Part shown: in pieces, positions 1 to 8,668 of the stretch
Layout of the letters: each line of letters begins with the position of its first letter
How positions within the stretch are numbered: the first letter of the stretch is position 1
Assembly (NCBI RefSeq): GCF_900589395.1
Contig: NZ_UUIS01000009.1
Coordinates: 1-64,000, forward strand
DNA length: 64,000 nt
Reading direction: 5' to 3'
Source of the DNA: Pseudomonas viridiflava
Lineage (GTDB): Bacteria > Pseudomonadota > Gammaproteobacteria > Pseudomonadales > Pseudomonadaceae
Position numbers and translations under genes: made by a program
The notes under the pieces: model-generated
Seen by the model: only the letters and a program-made list of their open reading frames with translations
Databases searched by the model: none
What the model was told of the DNA's origin: nothing

Positions 1-293
1 CCTCCCACAGTCCGGTGCCAGGCCCGAAATTCAGGGTCACATCAATCCTGTGGGAGGCGGCTTGCCGACGATGAGGCCAGCAAGACCCATACACCTGCTG
101 CGCCAGTCCCATAGCCATCGCCAGCAAGCCGCCTCCCGCAGTCCGGTGCCAGGCCCGAAATTCAGGGTCACATCAATCCTGTGGGAGGCCCGAAATTCAG
201 GGTCACATCAATCCTGTGGGAGGCGGCTTGCCGGCGATGAGGCCAGCAAGACCCATACACCTGCTGCGCCAGTCCCATAGCCATCGCCGGCAG
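1..293. repeat. REPIN doublets and tandem repeat upstream of miaE
   Basis: This stretch has no gene. It starts with the tail of a repeat arm (1-10). A complete REP doublet follows at 48-141, with arms GTGGGAGGCGGCTTGCCGAC / catcgccagcaagccgcctc in inverted orientation around a spacer, which is the layout of a REPIN. A second doublet at 214-293 has lost the end of its right arm. A 35-bp unit starting CCCGAAATTCAGGGTCACAT lies at 23-57 and again as an immediate tandem pair at 154-188 and 189-223. Related arms recur near 38.1 kb. Confidence 0.8.
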
Positions 294-412
294 CGCTTGT
301 GTCCCGCTGTTGAGTGTCAGGCGCAAAAACGGGTGAAAACCGGCTTGGCTGGTCGGCATCAGCCCTGCGCGGCAGGCGTGAGTTTTGTGTCGCGAGCGGC
401 GCACGCGGCTCG

Positions 413-418
413 TATAAT
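413..418 (+). promoter_or_regulatory. Probable -10 element for miaE
   Basis: A consensus TATAAT lies 33 bases before the miaE start codon. No good -35 sits at 17 bp; TTGTGT at 385-390 is too far, so only the -10 is supported. Confidence 0.45.
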
Positions 419-450
419 GCGCCGCTTTGCCCAGCCGTCCTCGTGAGCCT

Positions 451-1062
451 ATGTACCCGATCCCTGAAATCGAAGCCTTCCTGCTGTGCCGCACCCCCGA
501 TGCCTGGGTGCAGGCGGCGCTGCGCAACCTGGATATTTTGCTGATCGACCACGCCAACAACGAGAAAAAAGCGGCCGGCGCGGCGTTCCAGTTCATGTTC
601 CAGTACAACGACAAGTTCGACCTGCAGGCCAAGATGTCGCGCCTGGCCCGTGAAGAGTTGCGCCACTTCGAGCAGGTCATCAGCCTGATCCGCAAGCGCC
701 AGATCCCCATGGCCAATATCAGCTCGGCGCGCTACGCCGGGGCCTTGCGCAAACATGTGCGTAACCACAACCCGTACCGGCTGACCGATGCGCTGATCGT
801 CGGTGCCATCGTCGAGGCGCGTTCGTGCGAGCGTTTCGCCGCCCTGGTGCCGCACCTGGATGAAGAGTTGTCGAAGTTCTACGCCAGCCTGCTCAAGTCC
901 GAGTCCCGGCATTTCCAGGACTACCTCAAGCTGGCCTATGCCTATGGCGAAAAGGCTGACGTCGACGCCAAGATCGAAGAGATCCGCCTGGCCGAGCGCG
1001 AACTGATCGAAAGCCCCGATGAAGATTTTCGCTTCCACAGCGGCGTGCCGATCGCGGCGTAA
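451..1062 (+). CDS. miaE: tRNA-(2-methylthio-N6-isopentenyl-A37) hydroxylase MiaE
   Basis: Diiron, O2-dependent enzyme that hydroxylates the isopentenyl group of ms2i6A at position 37 of tRNAs reading U-starting codons. The 203-residue product opens MYPIPEIEAFL and has ferritin-like helices with ExxH-type iron-ligand motifs (EELRHF near residue 68; SESRHF near 150). I chose the ATG at 451, where the recognisable MiaE N-terminus begins; a TTG at 427 would only add eight unrelated residues. The gene is monocistronic, with a -10 element upstream and an intrinsic terminator just after the stop. Length is normal for the family. Confidence 0.93.
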   Translation: MYPIPEIEAFLLCRTPDAWVQAALRNLDILLIDHANNEKKAAGAAFQFMFQYNDKFDLQAKMSRLAREELRHFEQVISLIRKRQIPMANISSARYAGALRKHVRNHNPYRLTDALIVGAIVEARSCERFAALVPHLDEELSKFYASLLKSESRHFQDYLKLAYAYGEKADVDAKIEEIRLAERELIESPDEDFRFHSGVPIAA

Positions 1063-1083
1063 TCGACATGGGCTGCACCCTCG

Positions 1084-1115
1084 AAAACGACCGGCTCGCC
1101 ACCGGTCGTTTTTTT
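1084..1115 (+). terminator. Intrinsic terminator of miaE
   Basis: An 11-bp perfect stem (AAAACGACCGG / CCGGTCGTTTT), a 7-nt loop and a T run. It lies 21 bases after the miaE stop. Confidence 0.9.
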
Positions 1116-1147
1116 ATGGGTAATTAATAAGCAAGCTAACGAAGGCT

Positions 1148-1175
1148 TTGACATTGGCTGCCCAGGCAGTAATAT
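1148..1175 (+). promoter_or_regulatory. Sigma-70 promoter of the marR-emrAB unit
   Basis: TTGACA at 1148-1153, a 16-bp spacer and TAATAT at 1170-1175, a near-consensus promoter. It decides the marR start: the TTG at 1148 that would give a longer protein is the -35 box itself, so translation must begin downstream of about 1182. Confidence 0.8.
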
Positions 1176-1213
1176 TTTGCAACAACTGCCTAAGCAGCTT
1201 TTCTGGTGAATCC

Positions 1214-1711
1214 TTGAAACATTTTTCGGCGGACAACTTCGACTCCAGCCTGATCGGCCTGCTGGTGGGGCGCACCAATGCCCTCAAGGACCGCATGCTG
1301 GACAAATACCTGGAGCCACACGACCTGACCTTCGCCCAGTTCAAGGTGCTGATCGTCATTGCCCAGTTCTCGTCTGACACCCCGGTCGAGCTGTGCCGGC
1401 ACCTGTCGCTGGACAGCGGTTCGATGACGCGCATGCTCGATCGCCTGGAACACAAGGGGCTGGTGGGGCGCAGCCGTTCGGCCGCCGATCGGCGCCAGGT
1501 CAAGGTGGTGCTGACCGCAAAGGGCCAGGCCATCGCCGACCTGCTGCCCAGCATCGGCGCCGATGCCATGAACGACACCTTTGCGGCGCTGGACGAGGAA
1601 GAGGTCGCCACCCTGCGGCGCATCCTGACCAAGGTGCTGGTGGCCGCCGATGATCACCTCACCCTGACGCGCCTGAGTTTCACGTCCGCCGGTGCCCATG
1701 AAAAGCCGTGA
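1214..1711 (+). CDS. MarR-family transcriptional regulator of the efflux operon
   Basis: Winged-helix MarR protein of 165 residues. The DNA-binding region reads ELCRHLSLDSGSMTRMLDRL, followed by a wing around RSRSAADRRQVKV. Start: TTG at 1214 (product MKHFSADNFDSSLI...), preceded by GGTGA; earlier TTGs lie inside the promoter. It is co-oriented with, and 93 bp ahead of, an EmrA/EmrB pair. Such regulators usually repress their own efflux operon and are released by phenolic or lipophilic ligands, so an EmrR-like role is inferred from family and context. The ligand cannot be told from sequence. Confidence 0.85.
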   Translation: MKHFSADNFDSSLIGLLVGRTNALKDRMLDKYLEPHDLTFAQFKVLIVIAQFSSDTPVELCRHLSLDSGSMTRMLDRLEHKGLVGRSRSAADRRQVKVVLTAKGQAIADLLPSIGADAMNDTFAALDEEEVATLRRILTKVLVAADDHLTLTRLSFTSAGAHEKP

Positions 1712-1804
1712 GGCGAATCGCCACGTCACAGGCCTGGCAGCGGCTTTGCCGGTGATGCCCGGCTCCCAGGTTTCAATCGTTTTGCAGACTACAAGGTAAT
1801 CGCC

Positions 1805-3010
1805 ATGGCCACTGATGCTCCTGATTCTTCATCCGCCGCCCCCGCCAGGGAACAGGGCTCCGGCAAACGCAAGGTGCTGCTGCTCGGCCTGTTGCTGCTG
1901 GTGATTGCCGGCGGCCTGGGCTTCTGGGCCTGGCATGAACTGTATGGCCGCTGGGGCGAAAGCACCGACGATGCCTACGTCAGCGGCAACGTGGTGGAAA
2001 TCACCCCGCTGACCACCGGCACGGTGATCAGCATTGGCGCCGATGATGGCGACCTGGTGCGTGAAGGCCAAGTGCTGCTCAGGTTCGACCCCAGCGATGC
2101 CGCTGTCGGCCTGCAAAGTGCCGAGGCCAACCTGGGCAAGGTGGTGCGCCAGGTGCGCGGCCTGTACAGCAATGTCGACGGCATGAAAGCGCAACTGGCA
2201 GCCCAGCGCGCAGCAGTGCAAAAAGCCCAGGACAATTACACCCGGCGGCGCAACCTGGCCGCCAGCGGGGCAATCTCGCAGGAAGAACTGTCGCATGCCA
2301 AGGACGACCTGGTCAGCGCGCAAAGCGCCCTGAGCAATGTCCAGCAGCAACTGGCCAGCAGCGTGGCGCTGGTGGACGACACACAGGTTTCCTCGCACCC
2401 CGACGTCAAGGCTGCCGCCGCGCAACTGCGCCAGGCCTGGCTGGCCAATGCCCGCACCACACTGGTGGCGCCGGTGACCGGCTACGTGGCCAAGCGCAAT
2501 GTGCAACTGGGCCAGCGTGTGCAGCCGGGCGTTGCGACCATGGCCGTGATTCCGCTGGACCAGCTGTGGATCGATGCCAATTTCAAGGAAACCCAACTGG
2601 GCAAGATGCGCATCGGCCAGCCGGTCGAAGTGCACGCCGACCTGTACGGCAGCGACGTGACCTACCACGGCACCATCGACAGCTTGGGCGCCGGCACCGG
2701 CAGTGCCTTCGCTCTGCTGCCGGCGCAGAACGCCACCGGCAACTGGATCAAGATCGTCCAGCGCGTGCCGGTGCGTATTCACATCAACCGCGACGAACTG
2801 ACCGATCACCCGTTGCGCATTGGCCTGTCGACCACCGTGGAGGTCGACCTGCATGACCAGAGCGGCCCGGTACTGGCCCAGCAGCCCCCCAGGCAGGCGA
2901 GCTTCAGCACCTCGGTGTACGACGAGCAATTGCTCGAGGCTGATGCACGGATCGCACGCCTGATCCATGAAAACAGCGCCGCCGGCAGCAAGGCCACTGT
3001 GCAGCGCTGA
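1805..3010 (+). CDS. emrA: EmrA-like membrane fusion protein (HlyD family)
   Basis: Periplasmic adaptor of a tripartite efflux system, 401 residues. A short cytoplasmic N-terminus is followed by one membrane anchor (about residues 23-43, LLLGLLLLVIAGG). A biotinyl/lipoyl-like half follows (DDAYVSGNVVEITPLTTGTV), then a coiled-coil hairpin (about 95-200), the second lipoyl half (APVTGYVAKRNVQLGQ) and a beta-barrel. The hairpin should reach an outer-membrane TolC-type channel, which is not encoded here. It lies between the MarR regulator and emrB. The exact symbol is by family resemblance. Confidence 0.9.
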   Translation: MATDAPDSSSAAPAREQGSGKRKVLLLGLLLLVIAGGLGFWAWHELYGRWGESTDDAYVSGNVVEITPLTTGTVISIGADDGDLVREGQVLLRFDPSDAAVGLQSAEANLGKVVRQVRGLYSNVDGMKAQLAAQRAAVQKAQDNYTRRRNLAASGAISQEELSHAKDDLVSAQSALSNVQQQLASSVALVDDTQVSSHPDVKAAAAQLRQAWLANARTTLVAPVTGYVAKRNVQLGQRVQPGVATMAVIPLDQLWIDANFKETQLGKMRIGQPVEVHADLYGSDVTYHGTIDSLGAGTGSAFALLPAQNATGNWIKIVQRVPVRIHINRDELTDHPLRIGLSTTVEVDLHDQSGPVLAQQPPRQASFSTSVYDEQLLEADARIARLIHENSAAGSKATVQR

Positions 3011-3085
3011 CCGGCCTGCTGTTCTGCCCGGGCGTCGACACGGTTCGTGTGCCCGGGCGTCTTTTCTTGTTTCCAGGGATTTGCG

Positions 3086-4624
3086 ATGAGTCAGAACGCG
3101 CCCGCTTCATTCACGCCGCCCAGCCTGCTGATGTGCACCATCGGCCTGTCACTGGCGACCTTCATGCAGGTGCTCGACACCACCATCGCCAACGTGGCGC
3201 TGCCGACCATTTCCGGCAACCTGGGGGTCAGTTCCGAGCAGGGCACTTGGGTGATCACCTCGTTCGCCGTCAGCAACGCCATCGCCTTGCCCCTGACCGG
3301 CTGGCTGAGCCGGCGTTTCGGTGAGGTCAAGCTGTTCCTGTGGGCCACGCTGCTGTTCGTACTGGCCTCGTTCCTGTGCGGCATTTCCCAGTCGATGCCC
3401 GAACTGGTGGGTTTTCGGGTGCTGCAAGGCGTGGTCGCCGGCCCCCTGTACCCGATGAGCCAGACCCTGCTGATCGCCATCTATCCACCGGCCAAACGGG
3501 GGATGGCGCTGGCGTTGCTGGCCATGGTCACGGTGGTGGCGCCGATTGCCGGTCCCATCCTGGGCGGCTGGATCACCGACAGCTACAGCTGGCCGTGGAT
3601 CTTCTTCATCAATATCCCCATCGGCCTGTTCGCCGCTTTCGTGGTCAAGACCCAGATGGCCAAGCGGCCGGTCAACACCAGCCGCCAGCCGATGGACTAC
3701 ATCGGCCTGGTGACCCTGATCATCGGCGTGGGCGCCTTGCAAGTGGTGCTCGACAAGGGCAATGACATGGACTGGTTCGAGTCGGGCTTCATTGTCACGG
3801 GCACGTTGATCTCGGTGGTGGCGCTGGCGGTGTTCGTGATCTGGGAGATGACCGATCGCCACCCCATCGTCAACCTGCGCCTGTTCGCCTATCGCAACTT
3901 TCGCGTGGGCACGCTTGTGCTGGTATGCGGCTATTCGGGGTTCTTCGGCATCAACCTGATCCTGCCGCAATGGTTGCAGACGCAGATGGGCTACACCGCA
4001 ACCTGGGCGGGGCTGGCGGTGGCGCCGATCGGGATCCTGCCGGTATTGATGTCGCCGTTCGTGGGCAAGTACGCGCACCGCTTCGACCTGCGCCTGCTGG
4101 CGGGCCTGGCGTTTCTGGCCATGGGCTTGTCGTGCTTCATGCGCGCCGGGTTCACCAATGAAGTGGACTTTACCCACATCGCGCTGGTGCAGATGTTCAT
4201 GGGCATTGGTGTGGCGCTGTTCTTCATGCCGACCCTGACCATTCTGTTGTCAGACCTGCCGCCGCACCAGATCGCCGATGGCTCGGGCCTGGCAACCTTC
4301 CTGCGTACCCTGGGCGGCAGTTTTGCCGCGTCGCTGACCACCTGGATCTGGATCCGCCGTGCCGACCAGCACCATGCTTACCTGAGCGAACACATCAGCA
4401 CGTATGACCCGGTGACCCGCCAGACCCTCGACACCCTGGGTGGCGCGGGCCCGCAGGCGTATGCGCGGCTTGAGCAGATCCTCAACAGCCAGGCCTACAT
4501 GATGTCGACGGTGGATTATTTCTACATGCTGGCCTGGTGTTTCATGGGGTTGATCCTGCTGGTGTGGCTGGCCAGGCCCCCGTTCGCGGCCAAGGCCGGA
4601 CCGGCGGCGGGGGGAGGGCATTGA
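3086..4624 (+). CDS. emrB: EmrB-like multidrug efflux transporter (MFS, DHA2)
   Basis: Proton-driven inner-membrane exporter of 512 residues with the 14-TM pattern of the DHA2 family. It carries the motif LDTTIANVALPTI near residue 30, typical of EmrB/QacA drug:H+ antiporters, and GWLSRRFGEVKLF of motif A. Start ATG at 3086 gives MSQNAPASFTPP; the 75-bp gap after emrA carries no promoter I can see, so the two are probably co-transcribed. Together with EmrA it should export hydrophobic or aromatic compounds. Its place beside aromatic catabolic genes is suggestive only. Confidence 0.92.
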   Translation: MSQNAPASFTPPSLLMCTIGLSLATFMQVLDTTIANVALPTISGNLGVSSEQGTWVITSFAVSNAIALPLTGWLSRRFGEVKLFLWATLLFVLASFLCGISQSMPELVGFRVLQGVVAGPLYPMSQTLLIAIYPPAKRGMALALLAMVTVVAPIAGPILGGWITDSYSWPWIFFINIPIGLFAAFVVKTQMAKRPVNTSRQPMDYIGLVTLIIGVGALQVVLDKGNDMDWFESGFIVTGTLISVVALAVFVIWEMTDRHPIVNLRLFAYRNFRVGTLVLVCGYSGFFGINLILPQWLQTQMGYTATWAGLAVAPIGILPVLMSPFVGKYAHRFDLRLLAGLAFLAMGLSCFMRAGFTNEVDFTHIALVQMFMGIGVALFFMPTLTILLSDLPPHQIADGSGLATFLRTLGGSFAASLTTWIWIRRADQHHAYLSEHISTYDPVTRQTLDTLGGAGPQAYARLEQILNSQAYMMSTVDYFYMLAWCFMGLILLVWLARPPFAAKAGPAAGGGH

Positions 4625-5077
4625 GGGGGCATGGGTGTTTAAAGATTTTGTGGTGATCTGTGAGATAGATTCCGACCCTCTCCGGGTCGGGTCACTTTGG
4701 TTACGCCCAAAGTAACCAAAGCCATTGCGCCTGGTTCCGGCCCCTTCGGGGTCCCCTCCTTCCGGCGTCGCTCCGGGGGGCGCCACTTATGGGCCGTCCC
4801 TGGCCTTTTCCCCCTGCGCAACGCCTCCATTCGGCTTGCACAAGTCGCGATTTGTGTCGCCTGTACTATCGCGCATGAAAAGCAAAGCAAGCGCTTTTGC
4901 TTCTGCCTGCTCTTGCTCTTCTACGCAAATATCACAGACAACACCGTTCGCGACCTAGGCGCGGCCCGATGGAGTGGCGCCGAAAGGAACCCGGCCCGGA
5001 AAGGGGCGTAATCTTTCTAAAAGACCACCGCAGAAAGCCCGAGCAACCCAGACCTCAAAAAAACCATCAACCCCGTC
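4625..5077. repeat. Gene-free convergent region with two hairpins
   Basis: The 450 bp between convergent emrB and hpaI hold no convincing gene. Two inverted repeats are visible: CCGACCC/GGGTCGG (4672-4690) and CTTTGGTTAC / GTAACCAAAG (4695-4721, 10-bp perfect arms, 7-nt loop). The second could act as a transcription barrier from either side. The part from about 4850 to 5060 is noticeably less GC-rich than the flanks. Confidence 0.6.
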
Positions 5078-5878
5078 TTAATAAACCCCGCCACCACTGG
5101 TCGGTGCCGGCGCGTCCTTGAAGGCGCCGGCCAGGGTCTGCAGGCCGCGCATCAGCACCGTGGTATCAACGCCAACCGCCACGAACCGGGCCCCCAGTTC
5201 GATGTAGCGCCGCGCCAGGTTCTGGTCGGCGCTGAGAATGCCCGCCGCTTTGCCGGCCTTGCCGATCCGCACGATGGCGTCCTCGATGGCCGCCTGCACA
5301 TCAGGGTGGCCAGGGTTGCCACGGTGCCCCATGGCTGCGCTCAGGTCGGCAGGTCCGATGAACACACCGTCCACGCCGTCTACCGCCAGAATCGCATCCA
5401 GATTGGCCAGCCCCTGCAGGTTCTCGATCTGCACCAACAGGCACATCTGCTCGTCGGCCTTGTCGAGATAACCCGGGATAGTGTTCCAGCGCGACGCTCG
5501 CGCCAGCGCGCTGCCCACGCCGCGGATGCCGCTGGGCGGGTAGTGGATGGCGCGCACCAGCTCACGGGCCTGGTCTGCGCTTTCGACCATCGGTACCAGC
5601 AGCGTCTGCGCGCCGATGTCCAGAATCTGCTTGATCAAGGCGGTGTCGCCGATCACCGGGCGGATGACGGCCTGGCTCGGGTAGGGCGCCACGCTCTGCA
5701 ACTGGCCCAGCAGGCCGCGCAGGTCGTTGGGGGCGTGCTCGCCGTCGATCAGCAGCCAGTCGAAACCGGCATTGGCCGCCAGCTCCGCACAATACGGATC
5801 GGCCAGGCCCAGCCACAGACCAATCTGCGCCGGGCCGGTTTGCAGGCGTTGCTTGAAGGTGTTGATAGGCATATCCAT
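5078..5878 (-). CDS. hpaI: 4-hydroxy-2-oxoheptane-1,7-dioate aldolase HpaI
   Basis: Class II metal-dependent aldolase that splits 4-hydroxy-2-oxo-heptane-1,7-dioate into pyruvate and succinic semialdehyde, the last step of homoprotocatechuate degradation. Product 266 residues, the usual length. Visible features: catalytic His48 (IDGEHAPND), Arg73 (VIRPV), metal ligands Glu152 (QIENLQG) and Asp178 (GPADLS). Start ATG at 5878, just downstream of AAGGAG. It is the last gene of the leftward hpa operon, separated from hpaH by a 148-bp gap filled by a REPIN, which may lower its expression relative to the upstream genes. Confidence 0.94.
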   Translation of the reverse strand: MDMPINTFKQRLQTGPAQIGLWLGLADPYCAELAANAGFDWLLIDGEHAPNDLRGLLGQLQSVAPYPSQAVIRPVIGDTALIKQILDIGAQTLLVPMVESADQARELVRAIHYPPSGIRGVGSALARASRWNTIPGYLDKADEQMCLLVQIENLQGLANLDAILAVDGVDGVFIGPADLSAAMGHRGNPGHPDVQAAIEDAIVRIGKAGKAAGILSADQNLARRYIELGARFVAVGVDTTVLMRGLQTLAGAFKDAPAPTSGGGVY

Positions 5879-5902
5879 GTTCAGCTCCTTGGGTGCGCAC
5901 CC

Positions 5903-6015
5903 CGGTAGGAGCGCGCTCTGCCCGCGACCGAGTGCGCAGCGCTCGCAAAAATCTGCGAAACGCTGAAAGTTTACGACTGCTACGCAGCCGGTCGCGGGCA
6001 AGCGCGCTCCTACCG
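5903..6015. repeat. REPIN (GGAGCGCGCTTGCCCGCGACC family) between hpaH and hpaI
   Basis: Inverted arms of 26-27 bp (CGGTAGGAGCGCGCT... and its complement ending at 6015, with one extra base in the left arm) enclose a spacer shared with copies at 9631-9773 and 18494-18606. Confidence 0.8.
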
Positions 6016-6026
6016 ATCGAGGGGGG

Positions 6027-6830
6027 TCAGACAAACCGGCAGGCGATGCTGCCGAGCTGGTCGTAGTCGACGTGGAAGGTGTCGCCGGGGTTGGCCGCCA
6101 CCGGACGGGTAAACGAACCGCCCAGGATGATCTGGCCCGCCTCCAGGGTCACGTCATACGGCGCCAGCTTGTTGGCCAGCCACGCCACGCCCTTGGCCGG
6201 GTGGTTGAGCACCGCCGCCGAGACGCCCGATTCTTCGATCACACCATTGCGGTACAGCACCGCCGGCACCCGGCGCAGGTCGATGTCGTTGGGCCGCACC
6301 GGCCGGCCACCCATGACCACGCCGGCATTGGCGGCGTTGTCCGAGATGGTGTCGAACACCTTGCGCGTCACTTTGCTCTGCGGGTCGACCTGCTGGATGC
6401 GCGCATCAATGATTTCCAGCGCCGGGATGACCCATTCGGTGGCATCGAGCACGTCGAACACAGTCACGTTCGGGCCCTTGAGCGGCTTGCCGAGGATGAA
6501 CGCCAGCTCCACTTCCACGCGCGGCACGATAAAGCGGTTGAAGGGAATGTCGGTGCCTTCGTCGAAGAACATGTCGTCGAGCAGCGCGCCGTAGTCAGGC
6601 TCGGTGATGTTGGAAGACACCTGCATGGCCCGCGAGGTCAGGCCGATCTTGTGGCCGACCAGCTTGCGTCCGTCCTGGATCTTGCGCTGCACCCAGGCGC
6701 GCTGGATGGCGTAGGCGTCTTCGATGGTGATGTCCGGGTATTGCAGCGAGAACTGGCTGACCTGTTCGCGGGAGCGTTCAGCCTGGTCGAGCCGCTCGGC
6801 GGCTTGCTGGATGAGGTGTTTATCGAGCAT
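6027..6830 (-). CDS. hpaH: 2-oxo-hept-3-ene-1,7-dioate hydratase HpaH
   Basis: Hydratase of the fumarylacetoacetase/MhpD fold that adds water to 2-oxohept-3-ene-1,7-dioate to give the HpaI substrate; Mg2+-dependent in the family. 267 residues beginning [14 protein letters not shown], with [12 protein letters not shown] near 60 and the acidic metal-site segment [13 protein letters not shown] near 102. It begins 12 bp after hpaX, so the two are translationally close. Length matches known HpaH. Confidence 0.94.
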   Translation of the reverse strand: MLDKHLIQQAAERLDQAERSREQVSQFSLQYPDITIEDAYAIQRAWVQRKIQDGRKLVGHKIGLTSRAMQVSSNITEPDYGALLDDMFFDEGTDIPFNRFIVPRVEVELAFILGKPLKGPNVTVFDVLDATEWVIPALEIIDARIQQVDPQSKVTRKVFDTISDNAANAGVVMGGRPVRPNDIDLRRVPAVLYRNGVIEESGVSAAVLNHPAKGVAWLANKLAPYDVTLEAGQIILGGSFTRPVAANPGDTFHVDYDQLGSIACRFV

Positions 6831-6842
6831 CGGAAACGGTCC

Positions 6843-8153
6843 TTATTGTGGGTTGACGATGGCGGCAGGGGTGCGCAGCACCAGCAGGCCGCCCAGGGCG
6901 ATCAGCAGGGCCAGCACATAAAGGGCCAGGCTGGCGCTGTGGGTGGTATCGCGCATCCAGCCGATCAGGTAGGGCGCGAGAAACGAAGCGATGCTGCCGA
7001 ACGAACTGATCAGGCCGATACCGGCCGCTTGCGTGCGGCTCGACAGGAACGCCGGCGGCAATTGCCAGAACATCGGCAAGGCCGCGCTGGCGCCCATGCC
7101 GGCCACGATCAGCCCCGCCAGCACCGGCAGCGTGCTGCCGGGGGCGATGCCGGCGCTGGCAATGCCGACGGCGCACATCAACAGTGGTACGCACAGGTGC
7201 CAGCGGCGTTCGCGATGCCGGTCCGAAGAGCGCCCGCACGCCAGCATGAAGAACACGCCGGCCAGGTACGGCACGGCACTGAGCCAGCCGACCAGGCTGT
7301 CGCGGGCGATACCAGCGCCGTGAATCAGGGTCGGCATCCAGAACGCCAGGGTGTTGACCGCCAGCATCACCGCAAAGTAGATCGCCACCAGCAGCCAGAC
7401 ATGCCCGTCACGCACAATGCCGGCGAACGAGGTGATGGTCTTGCGGTGTTCTTCGGCGTTCAACTCGTCGCCCAGGCGCTGCTTCTGCTCGCTGTTCAGC
7501 CAGTTCACCTGGTCGAAGCGCTCGGGCAAGACGCGCCAGACCAGCAGGCCGAGCAGCACCACCGGTGAGCCTTCGAGCAGGAACATCCATTGCCAGCCGC
7601 GCAGGCCGCCGGCGTTGTTGAGGGTTTCCAGGATCATCCCGGACAACGGCCCGCCGATCACCCCGGCCATGGGCACGGCAATGGCGAACAGCGCGGTGAT
7701 CTGTGCCCGGCGCCGTGCCGGGTACCAGCGGTTGAGGTACACCAGGATGCCGGGGAAGAACCCCGCTTCGGCCACCCCGAGCAGAAAGCGCAGGGTGTAG
7801 AAGCCGCTGGCGGTCTCGACCAGTAACATGCCGGTGGACATCACGCCCCAGACCACCATCAGCGTGGCGATCCAGCGCCGTGGGCCGACGCGGTCCAGGG
7901 CCAGGTTGCTGGGCACGCCGAACAGCGCATAGGCAACGAAGAACAAACCGGCGCCCAGGCCGTACACGGTGTCGCTGAACTGCAGGTCGGCGCTCATCTG
8001 CATCTTGGCAAAGCCGATGTTGATGCGGTCCAGGTGCGCGAACAGGTAACACACCAGCAACAGCGGCATCAGCCGCCAGGTCACGGTGCGGTGGGTCGAA
8101 TCGCTGACGGCGTGAGACACGCCGGGGGTCGAGGCGGAGTGAACAGTGCTCAT
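6843..8153 (-). CDS. hpaX: 4-hydroxyphenylacetate/homoprotocatechuate-type MFS permease HpaX
   Basis: Twelve-TM transporter (436 residues) of the anion:cation symporter family. It carries the family block LDRINIGFAKMQM (about 43-55) and GVAEAGFFPGILVYLNRWYP in the middle of the N-terminal half. It lies inside the hpa operon between hpaF and hpaH, so uptake of 4-hydroxyphenylacetate or its dihydroxy derivative is the likely role. A close paralogue lies at 14672-15979, and substrate division between the two is not known from sequence. The start ATG has only a weak ribosome site. Confidence 0.88.
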   Translation of the reverse strand: MSTVHSASTPGVSHAVSDSTHRTVTWRLMPLLLVCYLFAHLDRINIGFAKMQMSADLQFSDTVYGLGAGLFFVAYALFGVPSNLALDRVGPRRWIATLMVVWGVMSTGMLLVETASGFYTLRFLLGVAEAGFFPGILVYLNRWYPARRRAQITALFAIAVPMAGVIGGPLSGMILETLNNAGGLRGWQWMFLLEGSPVVLLGLLVWRVLPERFDQVNWLNSEQKQRLGDELNAEEHRKTITSFAGIVRDGHVWLLVAIYFAVMLAVNTLAFWMPTLIHGAGIARDSLVGWLSAVPYLAGVFFMLACGRSSDRHRERRWHLCVPLLMCAVGIASAGIAPGSTLPVLAGLIVAGMGASAALPMFWQLPPAFLSSRTQAAGIGLISSFGSIASFLAPYLIGWMRDTTHSASLALYVLALLIALGGLLVLRTPAAIVNPQ

Positions 8154-8200
8154 GGTCTTGTACTTTTTATGGGTGAAACAGCACAGGGAAAAACGCAGGT

Positions 8201-8611
8201 TCAGAGCGGCTTGTTGAACAGCGGATGCAGGCTGCTGTGCTTGCCGTCATAGACCTGGCCGACGCTTTCGTCGATCTGCAAGGTGATGCCCACCGGACGT
8301 TGCTGCACGACCGGGTCCAGGTGCTGGTGCAACACGGCCAGCAGGTTGTCGCCGACGGTCTTGTGCACCGCCGCGCTGCGGCCTGCGGCCATGCGCAGGT
8401 TGGCGTAGATGAACCCGTAGTCGCCCTTGCCGTCGGCCACCGCACTGTGGGCGGCAGGGTAGGCCAGCACCCGGGTGCCGCCGGTGGGGAACACCGCCTT
8501 GCCGCTTTCATCGCGCTGTTCGAGCATGGTGTCGGCCAGGGCGCGGCACAGGCCGCTAATATCAGCGTCGCGTTCCAGGTCCTGGGTGTAGAGCAATACC
8601 AGATGCGGCAT
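8201..8611 (-). CDS. hpaF: 5-carboxymethyl-2-hydroxymuconate delta-isomerase HpaF
   Basis: Small tautomerase-superfamily enzyme that isomerises 5-carboxymethyl-2-hydroxymuconate to 5-oxopent-3-ene-1,2,5-tricarboxylate, the substrate of HpaG. 136 residues starting MPHLVLLYTQDLE. The Pro directly after the initiator Met becomes the N-terminal catalytic base in this family. It sits between hpaD and hpaX (57-bp and 47-bp gaps). Length is close to the roughly 126-residue enterobacterial enzyme. Confidence 0.92.
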   Translation of the reverse strand: MPHLVLLYTQDLERDADISGLCRALADTMLEQRDESGKAVFPTGGTRVLAYPAAHSAVADGKGDYGFIYANLRMAAGRSAAVHKTVGDNLLAVLHQHLDPVVQQRPVGITLQIDESVGQVYDGKHSSLHPLFNKPL

Positions 8612-8668
8612 GGGGTGTTCTCCGTGATGGGGGGCTTGGGACGCGCATCATGCGCGAGACCTTGCGTA

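Noticed and set aside
1-300. CRISPR-like array because of spaced direct repeats
   Set aside because: Repeats are REP/REPIN arms in inverted pairs with identical spacers, and no cas genes are present.
1148-1213. Longer N-terminus of the MarR protein from a TTG at 1148
   Set aside because: That TTG is the -35 box of a good promoter, so it cannot be in the mRNA.
1829-2968. Long minus-strand frame opposite emrA (379 codons)
   Set aside because: It has the His/Gln/Gly-rich composition of an antisense reading of a high-GC gene and no RBS; emrA is unmistakable.
4697-5011. Possible 104-residue gene in the emrB-hpaI gap
   Set aside because: It starts inside an inverted repeat, its composition is repeat-like and there is no ribosome site.
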